64,000 nucleotides of DNA from Megaustenia siamemsis (taxonomy: Eukaryota > Mollusca > Gastropoda > Stylommatophora > Ariophantidae), in contig JAVIAB010000073.1 in assembly GCA_032433765.1 (NCBI GenBank), forward strand, positions 63,630,199 through 63,694,198, in the 5' to 3' direction. Of this stretch, positions 52,815 through 63,805 are shown in pieces. Position 1 is the first letter of the stretch. Every line of letters starts with the position of its first letter. A model generated the notes under the pieces. That model was not told the origin of the DNA and did not search any database. It saw nothing but the letters and a program-made list of their open reading frames with translations. The translations under genes were made by a program, and so were the position numbers.

Positions 52815-52893
52815 AAAGAGTATCTGGGTCTATGCTCTATGAGTCGGCAACGGCTGGAAAGGTCAATAGATAGGTATCTAGATAGATAGAAAT
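52815..52893 (+). mobile_element. Family 1-type 3' tail with (GATA)n
   Basis: GAGTATCTGGGTCTATGCTC, GGCAACGGCTGGAAAGGTC and AATAGATAGG…AGATAGATAGA form the same 3' end as at 17410, truncated to about 80 bp. It is followed about 120 bp later by an oppositely oriented family 1 copy. Confidence 0.65.
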
Positions 52894-53014
52894 AAAGGGT
52901 ATACAAAGCATTATCAGGAAAAGATAACTTAAGTAACACAGGCAGACAGCTGTTATATGTGTACAAGACTGCAGCTAGTACAATGCTTGTTTGAGAGATG
53001 CACACTGGCCAAAT

Positions 53015-53676
53015 CTATCTATCTATAGACCTTTCGAGCCGTAGCCGGCCCATAGGGCATAGACCCAGATACTCTTTCTCTTATCTAAATTTTTATTCTA
53101 GCAGTTTAAATCCTTGTAAAGATCTTTATCAAATCTCGCCATTTGTCTCTGTTCTGTGCAAGCAACTCTATCTCATTGAAGGAGCCATTTCCTGCTGCTT
53201 TTGTCTCTCTGATCAATGTTCTTCTCAGAGTCTCTCTGGGTCTTCCTCTTTTTCTCTTACCTGTTGTTTTCCACATGAGGGCTTGCTTTGCTATTAGGTT
53301 ATTATCTCTTCTCATCACATGTCCAACATATGACCATCATCTTTTCTTTATTACTGAAGATATTAGTGGTTGATTGGCGATTTCTCTAATTTCCTCGTTT
53401 GTTTTGAATTCGTTCCATGCTATACCAAGTATTTTCCTGAGACATTTATTTTCAAATGCGTTCAACTTTGTTTCTATATCTCTTGTAGTTTTCCAGCTTT
53501 CACACACATATGTAAGGATTGAGAGTACATTTGATTTGAATAGTCTAAGTTTTGTGTTTGTGCTGATGAGTTTTGATTTCCACAACTTTTCAAGGCTTCT
53601 GAAAGACTTTGCTGCTTTAGCTATTCTGACTCTAATTTCTGATTCCTGCATTGCTTTTATCTGACTGCTGATGAGG
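53015..53676 (-). mobile_element. LINE family 1 with 13-bp target duplication
   Basis: Flanked by ACACTGGCCAAAT at 53002-53014 and 53677-53689. Reverse reading from the 5' side: SSQIKAMQES, then VRIAKAAKSFRSLEKLWKSK, NEFKTNEEIREIANQPLISS and MMRRDNNLIAKQALMWKTTG, ending at GGCCGGCTACGGCTCGAAAGG and (TAGA)n. A deletion of about 140 bp compared with 63440-63640 joins SSQIK to the thumb. The insertion ends about 160 bp before an ift56 exon. Confidence 0.9.
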
Positions 53677-53849
53677 ACACTGGCCAAATGGAACTACATT
53701 AAGTACAAAACTTTATGGTCCATTAAGAGAACTGTTAAAGATAATAAAATTAATTTTTAACAAAGTCACATTTTTCATGGCTGAAGCTAAATTTTAATAT
53801 TTAAGCTGTGTTGTGCAGCAGTGTATGAATGTTTTAGTTTTTCATGCAG

Positions 53850-54045
53850 GTCCTAAGAGTCGACTACAAAACAGACTTCAGTTTCACCTTTCACATAAAT
53901 TTGGGGATGAACGTCGCTTAATGAGTTTTCATCAGAATCTGCAAGATATAATTGAAGATCAATTATCACTAGCATCAATTCATTATCTTCGCAGTCATTA
54001 CCAGGAAGCCATAGACATCTATAAACGGATATTGTTAGACAACAG
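53850..54045 (+). CDS. ift56: IFT56/TTC26 exon (about 65 codons, TPR region)
   Basis: The acceptor is TTCATGCAG at 53841-53849 and the donor GTAGGT starts at 54046. The exon completes a split Cys codon and then encodes PKSRLQNRLQFHL, LMSFHQNLQD, DQLSLASIHYLRSHYQEAID and IYKRILLDNR. This block is nearly invariant in animal IFT56. It ends in phase 2 inside an Arg codon, so coding continues beyond the window or in an exon I could not find before 64000. The gene appears intact here despite the large introns, because every exon is open and has standard splice sites. Confidence 0.93.
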
Positions 54046-54479
54046 GTAGGTCCTAGTCTGTGCACATTTTATTTAATTTTTGCATTGTAAAGTCATATTT
54101 ATTTTACATTATAATTGTAAACTTTGCAGAGCATTGCAGCAGAGTTCATTCTGGTCACAAAGTGGCCCTCTCTGTCTCACTATAGATATTTAAATTCTTT
54201 AGCTTCTCAACACAGTAAGGTGTGACTACTTGGGTCATGACTTCCAATTTTATTCCTGCTGTTGCATTTTTGAACCTTGAGGTACAACCAACGTAGATTA
54301 GATCACATTAGGTTTTTACTAGTAATCTTCCAAATGGATAATTAGTTCATTATTTAACAGAAAGTATGCTATCCTGATTCATTCTACTTTTGACCTGGCC
54401 CTGAGAATTACATAAATCCAGAAATATGTACAGAAATATATAACAGAGTAGATAAAAATGCTGACCCGGTATTAATAAC

Positions 54480-55405
54480 AACCCCGGTATCAATAACAAC
54501 TGCCTCAAAGAAAGTCATTGATACTTATCCAGATGACTGGTTACATGTATATACTGATTGTGCAGCCTCAAAATGAAACTATCAAAACTGGATATGGGAT
54601 TTTGATACATTATTCAGATAGAACAGCAGAGTTATGTGGCCCATGTGGTGAAGTCTGCAACAATTATGAAGCAGGGATAACAGCCTTAGAAACAGCAGTA
54701 TATGCTCTGAATACTGTTTTTGATACCATACCATCAAAGAAAAGAAAAATAGTCATTTATACTGATTCCAAATCAGCTCTGCAGGTGCTTGGAAGTAACA
54801 TAAACAAGCCAGAACTCTCACAGTTCACCATAGACATCCTCATTAGCACACATGACATAAGGCTAGTGATGCAATGGATTCCAGGATGTGCCAACACACC
54901 GAGAAATGACAAGGCAGATACATTAGCTAAGAGAGGATCCAGACAGATACATTTAACACCAACATCTCATTAAACACAAACAAATCATAATTTCCAACAG
55001 TAGAGAAGATTGGCTGAATGGATGGACCATGGAGAAAACAGGGAGAGATCTTTTAAATACATGTCAAAACCAAACCCACATGACAACATTAACAACTTAA
55101 AAAGAAGAGACCAAACCACTATCCTCAGACTGAAAACTGGTCATGTACCACTGAACAACCACATCAATAGAATACAATGAAACCAAACTCCAGCATGTCC
55201 ACTCTTTGAAGACCCACATGAAACAGTAGAACATCATCTTTTAGACTGTTCAAAGCACACTGACATCAGAGCAACTCTACTTTCTCAAAAACCTGATAAA
55301 TGGAATACCTTGTACAGAACAACAAGGGAACTCAGAAATACCTGCAGATATTATATGGCATTGTGCAGAAGGGCACCAGCTTACGGGCTTCTGGATCATT
55401 AACAA
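54480..55405 (+). mobile_element. I-like LINE 3' part with RNase H, distinct from family 4
   Basis: DWLHVYTDCAASK-like (54535-54575), NNYEAGITALETAVYALNTV, KIVIYTDSKSALQVLGS and VMQWIPGCANTPRNDKADTL (54518-54973) carry the RNase H acidic residues and final DKAD block. Beyond the stop, TTILRLKTGHVPLNNHINRI and CPLFEDPHETVEHHLLDCSK are the C-terminal zinc-knuckle-like region of I-group elements. Mild decay: frame changes near 54535 and after 54973. Confidence 0.8.
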
Positions 55406-55682
55406 CAAAAACAACACCATGCCCTTGTAATGTTCATTTGTGTCCTCCATCTGTGTTAAGTTAAACTGACCACTACTTCTGGTCTTCTCTTATGCTTGAT
55501 TATTATGATTATCATTCCGGGACCTACATCCATACACAACTTGATGAAATATCATCTTGATATTTTGATAAAACATAACCACAGCAACTTTCTCCAAATT
55601 AAAAGTGTGACCATCCACTGATTATTATATCATATACACACAAATTATCTTTTGTCATGTGTTTTCCCTCATTGCCAGGTGA

Positions 55683-55993
55683 TTAACTCTTTCCGTACGT
55701 TCCGCCGCATGGTGCGCCATTTCCATTTCGGTTGCGTACGTTCAGCCGCATAGTGCGCCACGCTCAATTTTATTAGTGTGAACGCCATCAGACCATATTC
55801 GTTTTACATGTCTTGTATCATCTGGATATTGATGAAATCTAATACCTTATTCAATTATCTAAATGCTCATATATAATATGTTATGTGTTAGATAAATATA
55901 AATATATAGATTGATTCTTAAAACCATGAACAATTTTGTCTCTGAAATCTCTTCCGTTGCGTCGATAAAAAGCTTCCGTACGGAAATAGTTAA
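55683..55993. mobile_element. MITE with 17-bp inverted termini and TTAA target site
   Basis: Left end TTAACTCTTTCCGTACG, right end CGTACGGAAATAGTTAA, 16 of 17 positions inverse-identical, and each includes TTAA (55683-55686, 55990-55993), the target duplication of piggyBac-type transposons. Near the left end a 24-bp unit (CGTACGTTCCGCCGCATGGT with GCGCCA) occurs twice about 40 bp apart with two changes, a plausible transposase-binding repeat. Length 311 bp; no coding. Confidence 0.75.
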
Positions 55994-56055
55994 CTATTCC
56001 CAGTTTAAATCTCTACAGATTAAACACTGTTATTCATTATTCATTACTCTACTTA

Positions 56056-56705
56056 ATTAAACATCAAGATCAAAGATAAAGAAATAAAACAAGTAGAGGA
56101 ATTCAAGTATTTAGGCACAATGTTCACAGAAGATGGAAAACTAGACAGAGAAATTGACATGAGAATACAAAAAGCAAATGCTGCCACATACCAGCTTTCA
56201 CCATTGCCAAGACATCCAAACATTTCTATGCCAGCTAAACAACAAATGATAAATAGCATCTTCATACCAACTTTGTGCTATGAAAGTCAAACATGCACCC
56301 TTTCTAAATCACATTTAAGAAAGATCAATACATGTGAGATGCGTTGTTTGAGAAAAGTAACAAACAACACAAGAAGAGATAGAATACCAAATGAAACCAT
56401 AAGAAAAATAGTAGGAACAAAACCCTGCCAAGAATATATAGAACAACAACAATTTAAATGGTTTGGCCACCTGGTCAGAATGAATCCTCACCAATCACCA
56501 TCAACGGCGTTCTTCTCGAGATTGCATGGAAAAAGACCAAGAGGAAGACCCAGAAGAAGATAGATAGATGCAGTGACATAGTCATGTAACAACAAAGGAA
56601 AATCACTAATTCAGACAATTCGAGCAGCACAAGAACGACAAATTATATAAACCACGACACCTTTTAGGTATCAGTGAAAGAGAAAAGAAGAAGAAGAAGA
56701 AGATT
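56056..56705 (+). mobile_element. LINE family 3-like 3' part with (AAG)n tail
   Basis: Encodes IKQVEEFKYLGTMFTEDGKL, SIFIPTLCYESQTCTLSKSH, then CEMRCLRKVTNNTRRDRIPN and QFKWFGHLVRMNPHQSPS (56120-56563), and after a TAG IDAVT-like and (AAGAAG)n. Sequence differs enough from family 3 at 46198 to be a separate subfamily with the same tail type. Confidence 0.8.
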
Positions 56706-56814
56706 CATTACTCCAAATTCAGCTGATAATCTGAGACAGTTATGTCATCTTTCTGTTTGCATTATCACTTGTTGGTTTATTCAGTATTATTCTGCATCTT
56801 GGTAATTTAGCTTA

Positions 56815-58420
56815 GTTTAGTCGAGAGGTCATCCTCACTGCACATTAGACAAGTCCAAAAAGTGCTCAGATATCCTCCAAAGTAATATATATTGTGTAAC
56901 GACTAATGACACCAGTGTTGTGTTGGTTGACAAGTCTTCTTTGGATACTTGTGTAGCACTTCTGTCAGGTACATTTCACCTTGACATAATATTCATGCAA
57001 TGGAATTAATTTAAGACTAATGCAGAAATAAGAGAAATGACAAAACATCCAAAAATATCAACTATAATGAAGAGAAAAAGGTGGTCATATGTTGACCATG
57101 TGATGAGAAGAGACAACAAGAAAATCTCGAAGCAGGCCCTCAAATGGGAACCAGAGTGTAAAAGACAAAAAGACTGACCTAGAGAAACACTAAAAAAAAC
57201 ACTGAGGCAAGAGGCAACAACAGCAGGCATCAACTCTTTTACTGAGATTGAACAACTTGCCCAGAAATGAGTGGTGTGGTGAGATGCAATGTTGGTCCTG
57301 TGCAAGATTTGATTACAAAGCATAAAATTTCTGCGTTATGTGCTGTCTTCGGCTTGAAAGGACGGTTCCTTTTTTTCGTTCAGCATCACTAAAAGCATTC
57401 AGAATGTTAGCACAGTTCATTGTTCTTCAGCACTCAACATAGCCAAGCCATGCTCATTGTCTCTTACACCTGAATGGCACAAAAATGATGCAGACTTTAG
57501 TTAGACTAGACCTCCTCTAAGACTCTAACCATTGCCATATTGCCCAGCCAGTTTCTATCTATCTGAGCATAAGGCTTCTGTTACTGAGATAACATGTGTG
57601 TAAGTCTATCTTTGAAGCCATGCCAATGCTTTAGTGACATCCATAATTTCCATGGTCAAACTACATGTAGTCAATGTGAAAGCACTACTGTCTTCCATTG
57701 CAGTTCTACCTCTTAAAATGAGTCATGAAAGCCCATGAGCTCTGTGTATGCTGAGAAACAGACCCATTAAGAGCGATTGCATCACTCTCAAAAAAGTTCT
57801 TGAAAATCAAGGACTGAACTTTGCCTCAATGACCAAAGTGAGGAGAAAAAAATAGAGCCACTGTTACCTGCCATGCTCAGTAAGAGGCAACTAAGATGGT
57901 TTGGAGTCAGTGCCTGTGCAGCCAAGTAGGATGTGCATGGAGCAATCTTGTCTACGCAATTTACAGATGCATTTTGGGAAATGCTGTGACAAGTGGAGTA
58001 GATAATTCTGGGGGGGGGGGGGGATTCCTGACTTAATGAAACTGGTTCCATGGATAGGATGCACTACACTCTGATGACACTCCTACCCATTCTTTCTCCA
58101 GGTTCTGTATCCTTGATTGAGCACACCTGCTGAACTATATCCACAGCCTGCGCCATCCATGATTTTCCTCTTTTTAATCTGGTGCTTTTTGTACTCATAA
58201 ATTTACAGCATAGTGGATGGTGTGACTCTGCACTGATTTGAAGGTAGACATGTATTTGGCAAAGTTTTATTCTGTCTCCCATGGTGTTAAAATCAGGACG
58301 GTAGCACATCGCCCTACACTTAAAATAATTTGTGCATCCAAGGATGATCCACATTGCCTCATTCTGTATCTTTTCCAGCTGTTCCATTTGTGAATTGCTG
58401 AGAACATATGAAATAAACAT
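56815..58420 (-). mobile_element. LINE family 4-like fragments, leftward, interrupted
   Basis: 56815-56970 matches the 3' end of family 4 on the reverse strand (CACTGCACATTAGACAAGTCC, GTGTTGTGTTGGTTGACAAG). 57480-58420 holds RNase H and linker remnants: reverse reading near 58064-58400 gives QLEKIQNEAMWIILGCTN and FNTMGDRIKLCQIHVYLQIS, parallel to the 11330-11470 region. A family 1-like piece (57010-57372) separates them. A run of about 12 G lies at 58009-58022. Confidence 0.7.
57010..57372 (+). mobile_element. Family 1-like LINE 3' fragment
   Basis: NAEIREMTKHPKISTIMKRK, then RWSYVDHVMRRDNKKISKQA and GINSFTEIEQLAQK traces match family 1's C-terminus with many changes, followed by TGCTGTCTTCGGCTTGAAAGGACGG, the non-TAGA form of the tail. 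Inserted between pieces of a family 4-like element. Confidence 0.7.
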
Positions 58421-58439
58421 AAAATGATAAGGAAAATAA

Positions 58440-59368
58440 TGAAAAACATAACAAACTACAATATTTCGACAAAAGGCTTCATCAGGTATAACAAATAAAC
58501 TGTACAAATTAAACAAATAAATCCAAACCAGAGAACATAACGCCAATATAAAAAAATGGCAGAGAAAAAAAAACAAAGACGGCGTCAGATTTATATTGAG
58601 TCTGGTGTAAAGATAAATAGACAATAGGGCAGGTATGAATTTAATTAGACCAAAGGAATCAAACAGTGAAAAATTAAAAGAGGTGTCCCATAGGATATGA
58701 AAAGACAATAAGAAGGGGAAAAGAAAGAGAGGATAGGGGTGGCAAGGGGGAAGAAGAGCAAGATAGGTAATAAAGATAACACATGGATGAATAGAGATAG
58801 GATACAGGAAAGAAAAAGAGAGCAGACCAGCGATTAAAGAAAATAGTGAAAAGAGTTTAATTCTGTCAGTTGGAGAGTACCAAAAATGGGCTTTGAGTTG
58901 GTTCTTCAACATAAACCGACTGTGGGTATCAGAGGAACAAGAAATAATGCCAGTAACCCAAAAAGTAATCAGAAGTATTATTGCCTGGCGATCTGAAATG
59001 GGAGGAGACAGGAGTGCTAGAATCATGTTTGATGTAATATAAATATTCAGAGATTCTATCTCCAAAGCGTCGGCCTGTTTGGCCAATATATATTTTGAGA
59101 CAACATTGGCAGATGATAGTGTATATCAGATTCCAGGAAATACATGTACAGTTAGAAAAAATAGAAAAAAAATGTTATGGTTGAAGCTTGACATAACAAG
59201 TGGACAACACAAACAAGAATGACCTTTCAGCGCAATTGGCCTTCAACAGGAACAAACACAGAACACGCATAACAAATATGTATTTAAAATAAAAAATAAA
59301 TAATAAAAAAAATGTAATTTTGAACTAGAAGGAGAAATGAAAGGAAAATAAGAATAAAGTCCTCCCTG
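58440..59368 (-). mobile_element. Penelope-like element 3' fragment (GIY-YIG), leftward
   Basis: The reverse complement of about 58990-59155 reads NLIYTIICQCCLKIYIGQTG, then RRFGDRISEYLYYIKHDSS and PVSSHFRSPG. This is the GIY-YIG nuclease domain with the CX2C just before it, characteristic of endonuclease-containing Penelope-like elements. Sequence to 58440 is its C-terminal and 3' untranslated part. It is placed head to head with the rightward copy. Confidence 0.8.
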
Positions 59369-62300
59369 TATGCTCTGATGTGGCAAGAATGGAAGTGCGT
59401 ATGAGGTACGTGTATGTGCACAAAAGTGAAAATGTGCGCACATTTTTTTCCTATATATATTTTTTTATTTTTCCTCACTATTAGTTTCACTGCAGCTTCA
59501 CATTTTGATGCAATTATGTGCATTTCTTTGCCTTGAACCTACTAGTACCATACCGCTGCTACTCTATGTTTGTATATCATCCTACATGTTTACTCTAGTA
59601 CATATTTTATTTTAGGCTGCCATTATTTTATTACCATTTCCACCATCCGTGATTAACACTCCAATTGTGTCCACCTAGTCTCTACTCATACTCTTCATTC
59701 TGGTAACATGCCCACAAAAATTTTCTATACCCTATCCGCTGCTGTACCCTATCAGCCTTCCAGAATTTACCATTCCACTAAACTAGCCTTTGTCACATAT
59801 AAACTCACTAGATTTAGTTGCCACGTCAACTTCCTCCATAATTGCTTACAATTGAAGATTCTTCCCCATGGGTTCCATTGTAAGGTTTGTTCCCTTTGTC
59901 AACCACCCAAATGCCAGTGAGATCTGGAAATTTGATAGCATAGAAAGACGCTTTTGTTTCCATCACATAAGGCTGGTTCTGGGTAATTACTCCAGTGGAT
60001 TTCTAACTTACTTAGTCAGTGTCTCAAACTGGTAGCGAGGCTCCGTTGTTTAACGGCCAGCACAGACCACTTTATCTGGACCTCTATCTTTCTAATAATG
60101 AAAGATCAGTTATTCAAGAAATGTGAGATATTCACAATTTCCATAGGTGTATGTGCTCACAATTCCATTTCTCAGTCACACCTAATTCTTCCTCATTACC
60201 TACCGTTGTAGATGGTTTTTCTCGTTTCTGACCCCATTAATTAGATTGGACCCCATCAGCTGATGCATCACATGTTCTAGATCTCTACATACAGGTCACC
60301 TCTCGTGAGATCCAAAACCTTCGCCCGAAAGAACTTCGCCGCTTGAATTTAACTCCCTTTGAATTCCAAGCCCTCTCCAATCTCCACCGCTGTAATGACA
60401 TTATGATCAAACCAGCTTATAAGGGTGGAGCAGTAGTTGTCTGGCGTAACGACATGTACATTTAAGAGGGTACTAAACAATTATTTTATACCACTTTTGA
60501 TAAACCTCGCCCTGATGATACCATTGTTCTCCAGAATAAACAGGTTCAATCTGCCATCAAGGAACCTATCACAAGACCAGCGTCTTCTTTCTAGTACATT
60601 CCGCCTTATTATCCCTAATAGTGGTCCTGGTAGACCATCCTACATGCTGCCTAAAATTCACAAACTCAACAACCCAATGTGGTGGCATGTGCTTGCCCAT
60701 CTGAACACATATCTGACTATCTGGACAGTATTTTCCAACCCATTGTGGCCAATCTTCCCTCCTATGTCAAAGACACGAACCATGCCTTGAGAATCTTCTC
60801 TACCATCTCTCTCTCCCGTGATCACTGTTACGGACTTTTCATCCTTGATGTTTGTTCTCTTTACACTTCTGTCTCTCACTCTGATGGCCTCCTTGCTGTG
60901 CGATTCTTTCTTGACCAAAGGCAACATCCTTCTGTTGAAACTGCCATTCTTTTCTCCACCTCACTGAGCTTGTTCTCAACCTCAATACCTTTGAGTTCAA
61001 TGATGACTTTTTTGACCAAGTCACTGGTGTAGCCATGGGCGCCAAGATGGGTCCAAGCTATGCCTGCTTATTCATAGGTTACCTTAACCCCACCAAATAT
61101 ACAATTCATATTAGGATCTCCTTCACAGCAAATACCTCCGGTATATTGATGACTGCTTCGGCCATACCGATCTACCTGAAGATAATGTTTCCAAATTTAT
61201 TGACTACATCGGAAAATATCACAAAGCCATCAAGTTCAAATCTTTTATCTCCACTTCCTCTGTTACCTTTTTGGACTTTATTGTGTCCATGGGCACTTCT
61301 GGCCTTCACACCTTGATTTTCTATGAACCCACAGATGCCCAATGTTACCTTTTCTATACTTCATCACATCCACCTTCATGTCGTGATTCAATTCCATTTT
61401 CTAATTTATTGTGTCTTCGTAGTTTCTGCCAAAATGACCAGTATTTCCTCCAACGGGCTCACATTATCCTAGGCTTCTTTCAACACCGGTTTTATCCAGA
61501 TTCAATCCTGCAATCTGCCTTCAAACGGGTCCTCCTTATCTCTCGTCATGAGGCACTCATTCCTTTCAACCGCTCCCATTCTGACAGGACAATACTCACC
61601 CTTACCTATCATCCTCATAACTTAGCCACTGTGAGAATACTCAACCATTACCATTCCATTCTCCAGTCTTATCCTGCTACTCATCTGCTTTTTCATGATC
61701 CCCCTATGATTGCCTTTAAATGCGACAAGAATCTAAGGGATATTCTTGTTAGGAGCCGTCTCCCTCGCTCCGACCATAAACACTTTGGTATGGTCTCCTG
61801 TTGATGTACCTAATAACCTGTACTTGTGTGCTCTGCACCGACTCTGTCTTATTTCCTAACAGAAGATTCGAGATCAGGGATGGTTTCATATGTGTGTCCT
61901 GCAATATAATTTATGCCATCATATGCCAACGATATCACATGACTTATATTGGTGAGTGTAACAAAAAGGTTTTGTGGACACCTTCGAGATGTGCAACATA
62001 ATACTGGCACTCTAGTTGCGTCCCACTTTAATTCCTCGGACCACAAAGGCAAAGATGGCATCCATATTACTGGTATTGTCCTCTGCCACTCCAGCGACTG
62101 CAGTTGATTTGCCTTGGAGAATCGCCATATAGTCCAATTGGGTTCACTGACACTATGAGGCATTAATGTATCACACTCTTACACATAGTTTCCCTGTGGA
62201 TAATTGCATATTCTCTGTTGCGCATGTTTGAGCACATTATTATATACACATGCTATGCTATTCACATCTCTCCTCTACTAGTCCGCACTGCATCACTTAG

Positions 62301-62530
62301 TCTGTCCCCGATATCTCTTACCTCACTCTACGACACCTCTATCTTTCCTTCTCTCGGGTACCCTCTTTTTTTCCCTAGCCTGTTTCTTGCACTTTTTATA
62401 TGCACACACACCTGTTTTTGGAAACTTCTGTTGCTGCGTGCTGTGTGCGCACATTTTCACTTTTGCCCACATACCCTATGTGTGCCCACATACCCCATGC
62501 ACACCTCTATTCTTGCCACATCAGAGCATA
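59369..62530 (+). mobile_element. Penelope-like element, rightward, inverted terminal segments
   Basis: 59369-59441 (TATGCTCTGATGTGGCAAGA through AATGTGCGCACA) is the inverse of 62443-62530, with a short insertion in the right arm. Between them, broken coding shows KLTRFSCHVNFLHNCLQLK (about 59800), IQNLRPKELRRLNLTPFEFQ and GRPSYMLPKIHKLNNP (60620), LFILDVCSLYTSVSHSDGL (60836; palm A), AMGAKMGPSYACLFIG (61035), FLDFIVSMGTSGLH (61272), and a degenerate GIY-YIG region (NIIYAIICQRYHMTYIGEC, about 61895). Several frameshifts. Followed directly by the (TGA)n end of a family 2 LINE. Confidence 0.82.
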
Positions 62531-62532
62531 CA

Positions 62533-63804
62533 TCATCATCATCATTCAGTGCCGTCTCCGCATCGAAGGTTGGCTACCATGGAGCGCCATTCCATTCTGT
62601 CTCTTGCTTTGATGGTGCAGATTGCCATAGGCTGACTTGTCCATCTTTTGATGTTACTCATCCATGTTAGTCTTGGTCTGCCCCTGCCTCTTTTACCTTG
62701 TATTTTCCTTTCCAATATTACTTTTTTTAGGCTGTTGTGTCTTTTAACATGACCCAAAAATTTCATTTGTCTTGCTCTAATTGTGTTTAGTAGTTCTCTT
62801 TTCATTTTTCTATCTATCTATTGACCTTTCGAGCCATATCCGGCCCATAGGGCGTAGACCAAGATACTCCTACTCTTATCTGAATTTTTGTTCTAGCAGT
62901 TTTCAATTCTTTTAAAGATATTTTATCAAATCTTGCCATTTGTCTCTGTTCTGTGCAAGCAGCTCTGTCTCATTGAGGGAGCCGATTCCTGCTGCTCTTG
63001 CCTCTCTCATCAATGTTCTTCTCAGTGTCTCTCTGGGTCTTCCTCTTTTTCTCTTACCTGTTGTTTTCCACATGAGGGCTTGCTTTTCTATTAGGTTATT
63101 ATCTCTTCTCATCACATGTCCAACATATGACCATCGTCTTTTCTTTATTACTGAAGATATTAGTGGTTGATTGGCGATTTCTCTAATTTCCGCGTTTGTT
63201 TTGAATTCGTTCCACGCTATACCAAGTATTTTCATGAGACATTTATTTTCAAATGCGTTCAACTTTGTTTCTATATCTCTTGTAGTTTTCCAGCTTTCAC
63301 ACACATATGTAAGGATTGAGAGTACATTTGATTTGAATAGTCTAAGTTTTGTGTTTGTGCTGATGAGTTTTGATTTCCACAACTTTTCAAGGCTTCTGAA
63401 AGACATTGCTGCTTTAGCTATTCTGATTCTAATTTCTTTGCTTGTATCCCCTTCTCGATCAATGTGACTTCCAAGATAGATAAAGTGATCAATCTCTTCC
63501 ACTGGTGTTTTCCATGTATATTTTGTCGTCTGTTGGAATTAAGCTTTTCATGACTTTAGTCTTTTCATGATTGATCTCAAGCCCAATTTTGCTGGCTATT
63601 GATGATAGTTCATTTGTGTTTTCTTGCATCGTTTTTATCTGACTGCTGATGAGAACTATGTCATCAGCAAAGTCGAGGTCCTCCAAATGGTCTCCTTGTA
63701 TCCATTCAATGCCTTTATTACTATTTCATTATTTTCACTTTTAGTTGTTTTAAAACTTCCTCGTTTGTTTTCTTTTCTTTCCATCCAATTCTACCTATTC
63801 TTCT
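62533..63804 (-). mobile_element. LINE family 2, leftward, split by a family 1 insertion
   Basis: 62533-62808 encodes on the reverse strand MKFLGHVKRHNSLKKVILER, then RGRGRPRLTWMSNIKRWTSQ and MEWRSMVANLRCGDG, after (CATCAT)n. 63719-63804 resumes with the preceding thumb residues (GWKEKKTNEEVLKQLKV-like). Between them lies a family 1 element. Confidence 0.85.
62809..63718 (-). mobile_element. LINE family 1 inserted in family 2
   Basis: The tail CTATCTATCTATTGACC is at 62811. The reverse frame 62912-63502 (196 aa) is open: EEIDHFIYLGSHIDREGDTS, CLMKILGIAWNEFKTNAEIR, YVGHVMRRDNNLIEKQALMW and RTLMREARAAGIGSLNETEL; 63489-63686 continues upstream with LDFADDIVLISSQIKTMQEN. One small frame change near 63495. 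Target duplication is blurred (TTTTCATT-type words on both sides). Confidence 0.87.
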
Positions 63805-63805
63805 A

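Noticed and set aside
5843..54045. ift56 as a processed retrocopy
   Set aside because: The coding pieces are separated by introns with GT/AG sites and compatible phases, so this is the spliced gene and not a retrocopy.
58064..59086. 340-codon reverse ORF as one gene
   Set aside because: It is a chance join: the first part crosses a Penelope-like GIY-YIG domain in the wrong frame, the middle is low-complexity AT-rich sequence, and the end is a family 4 LINE remnant.
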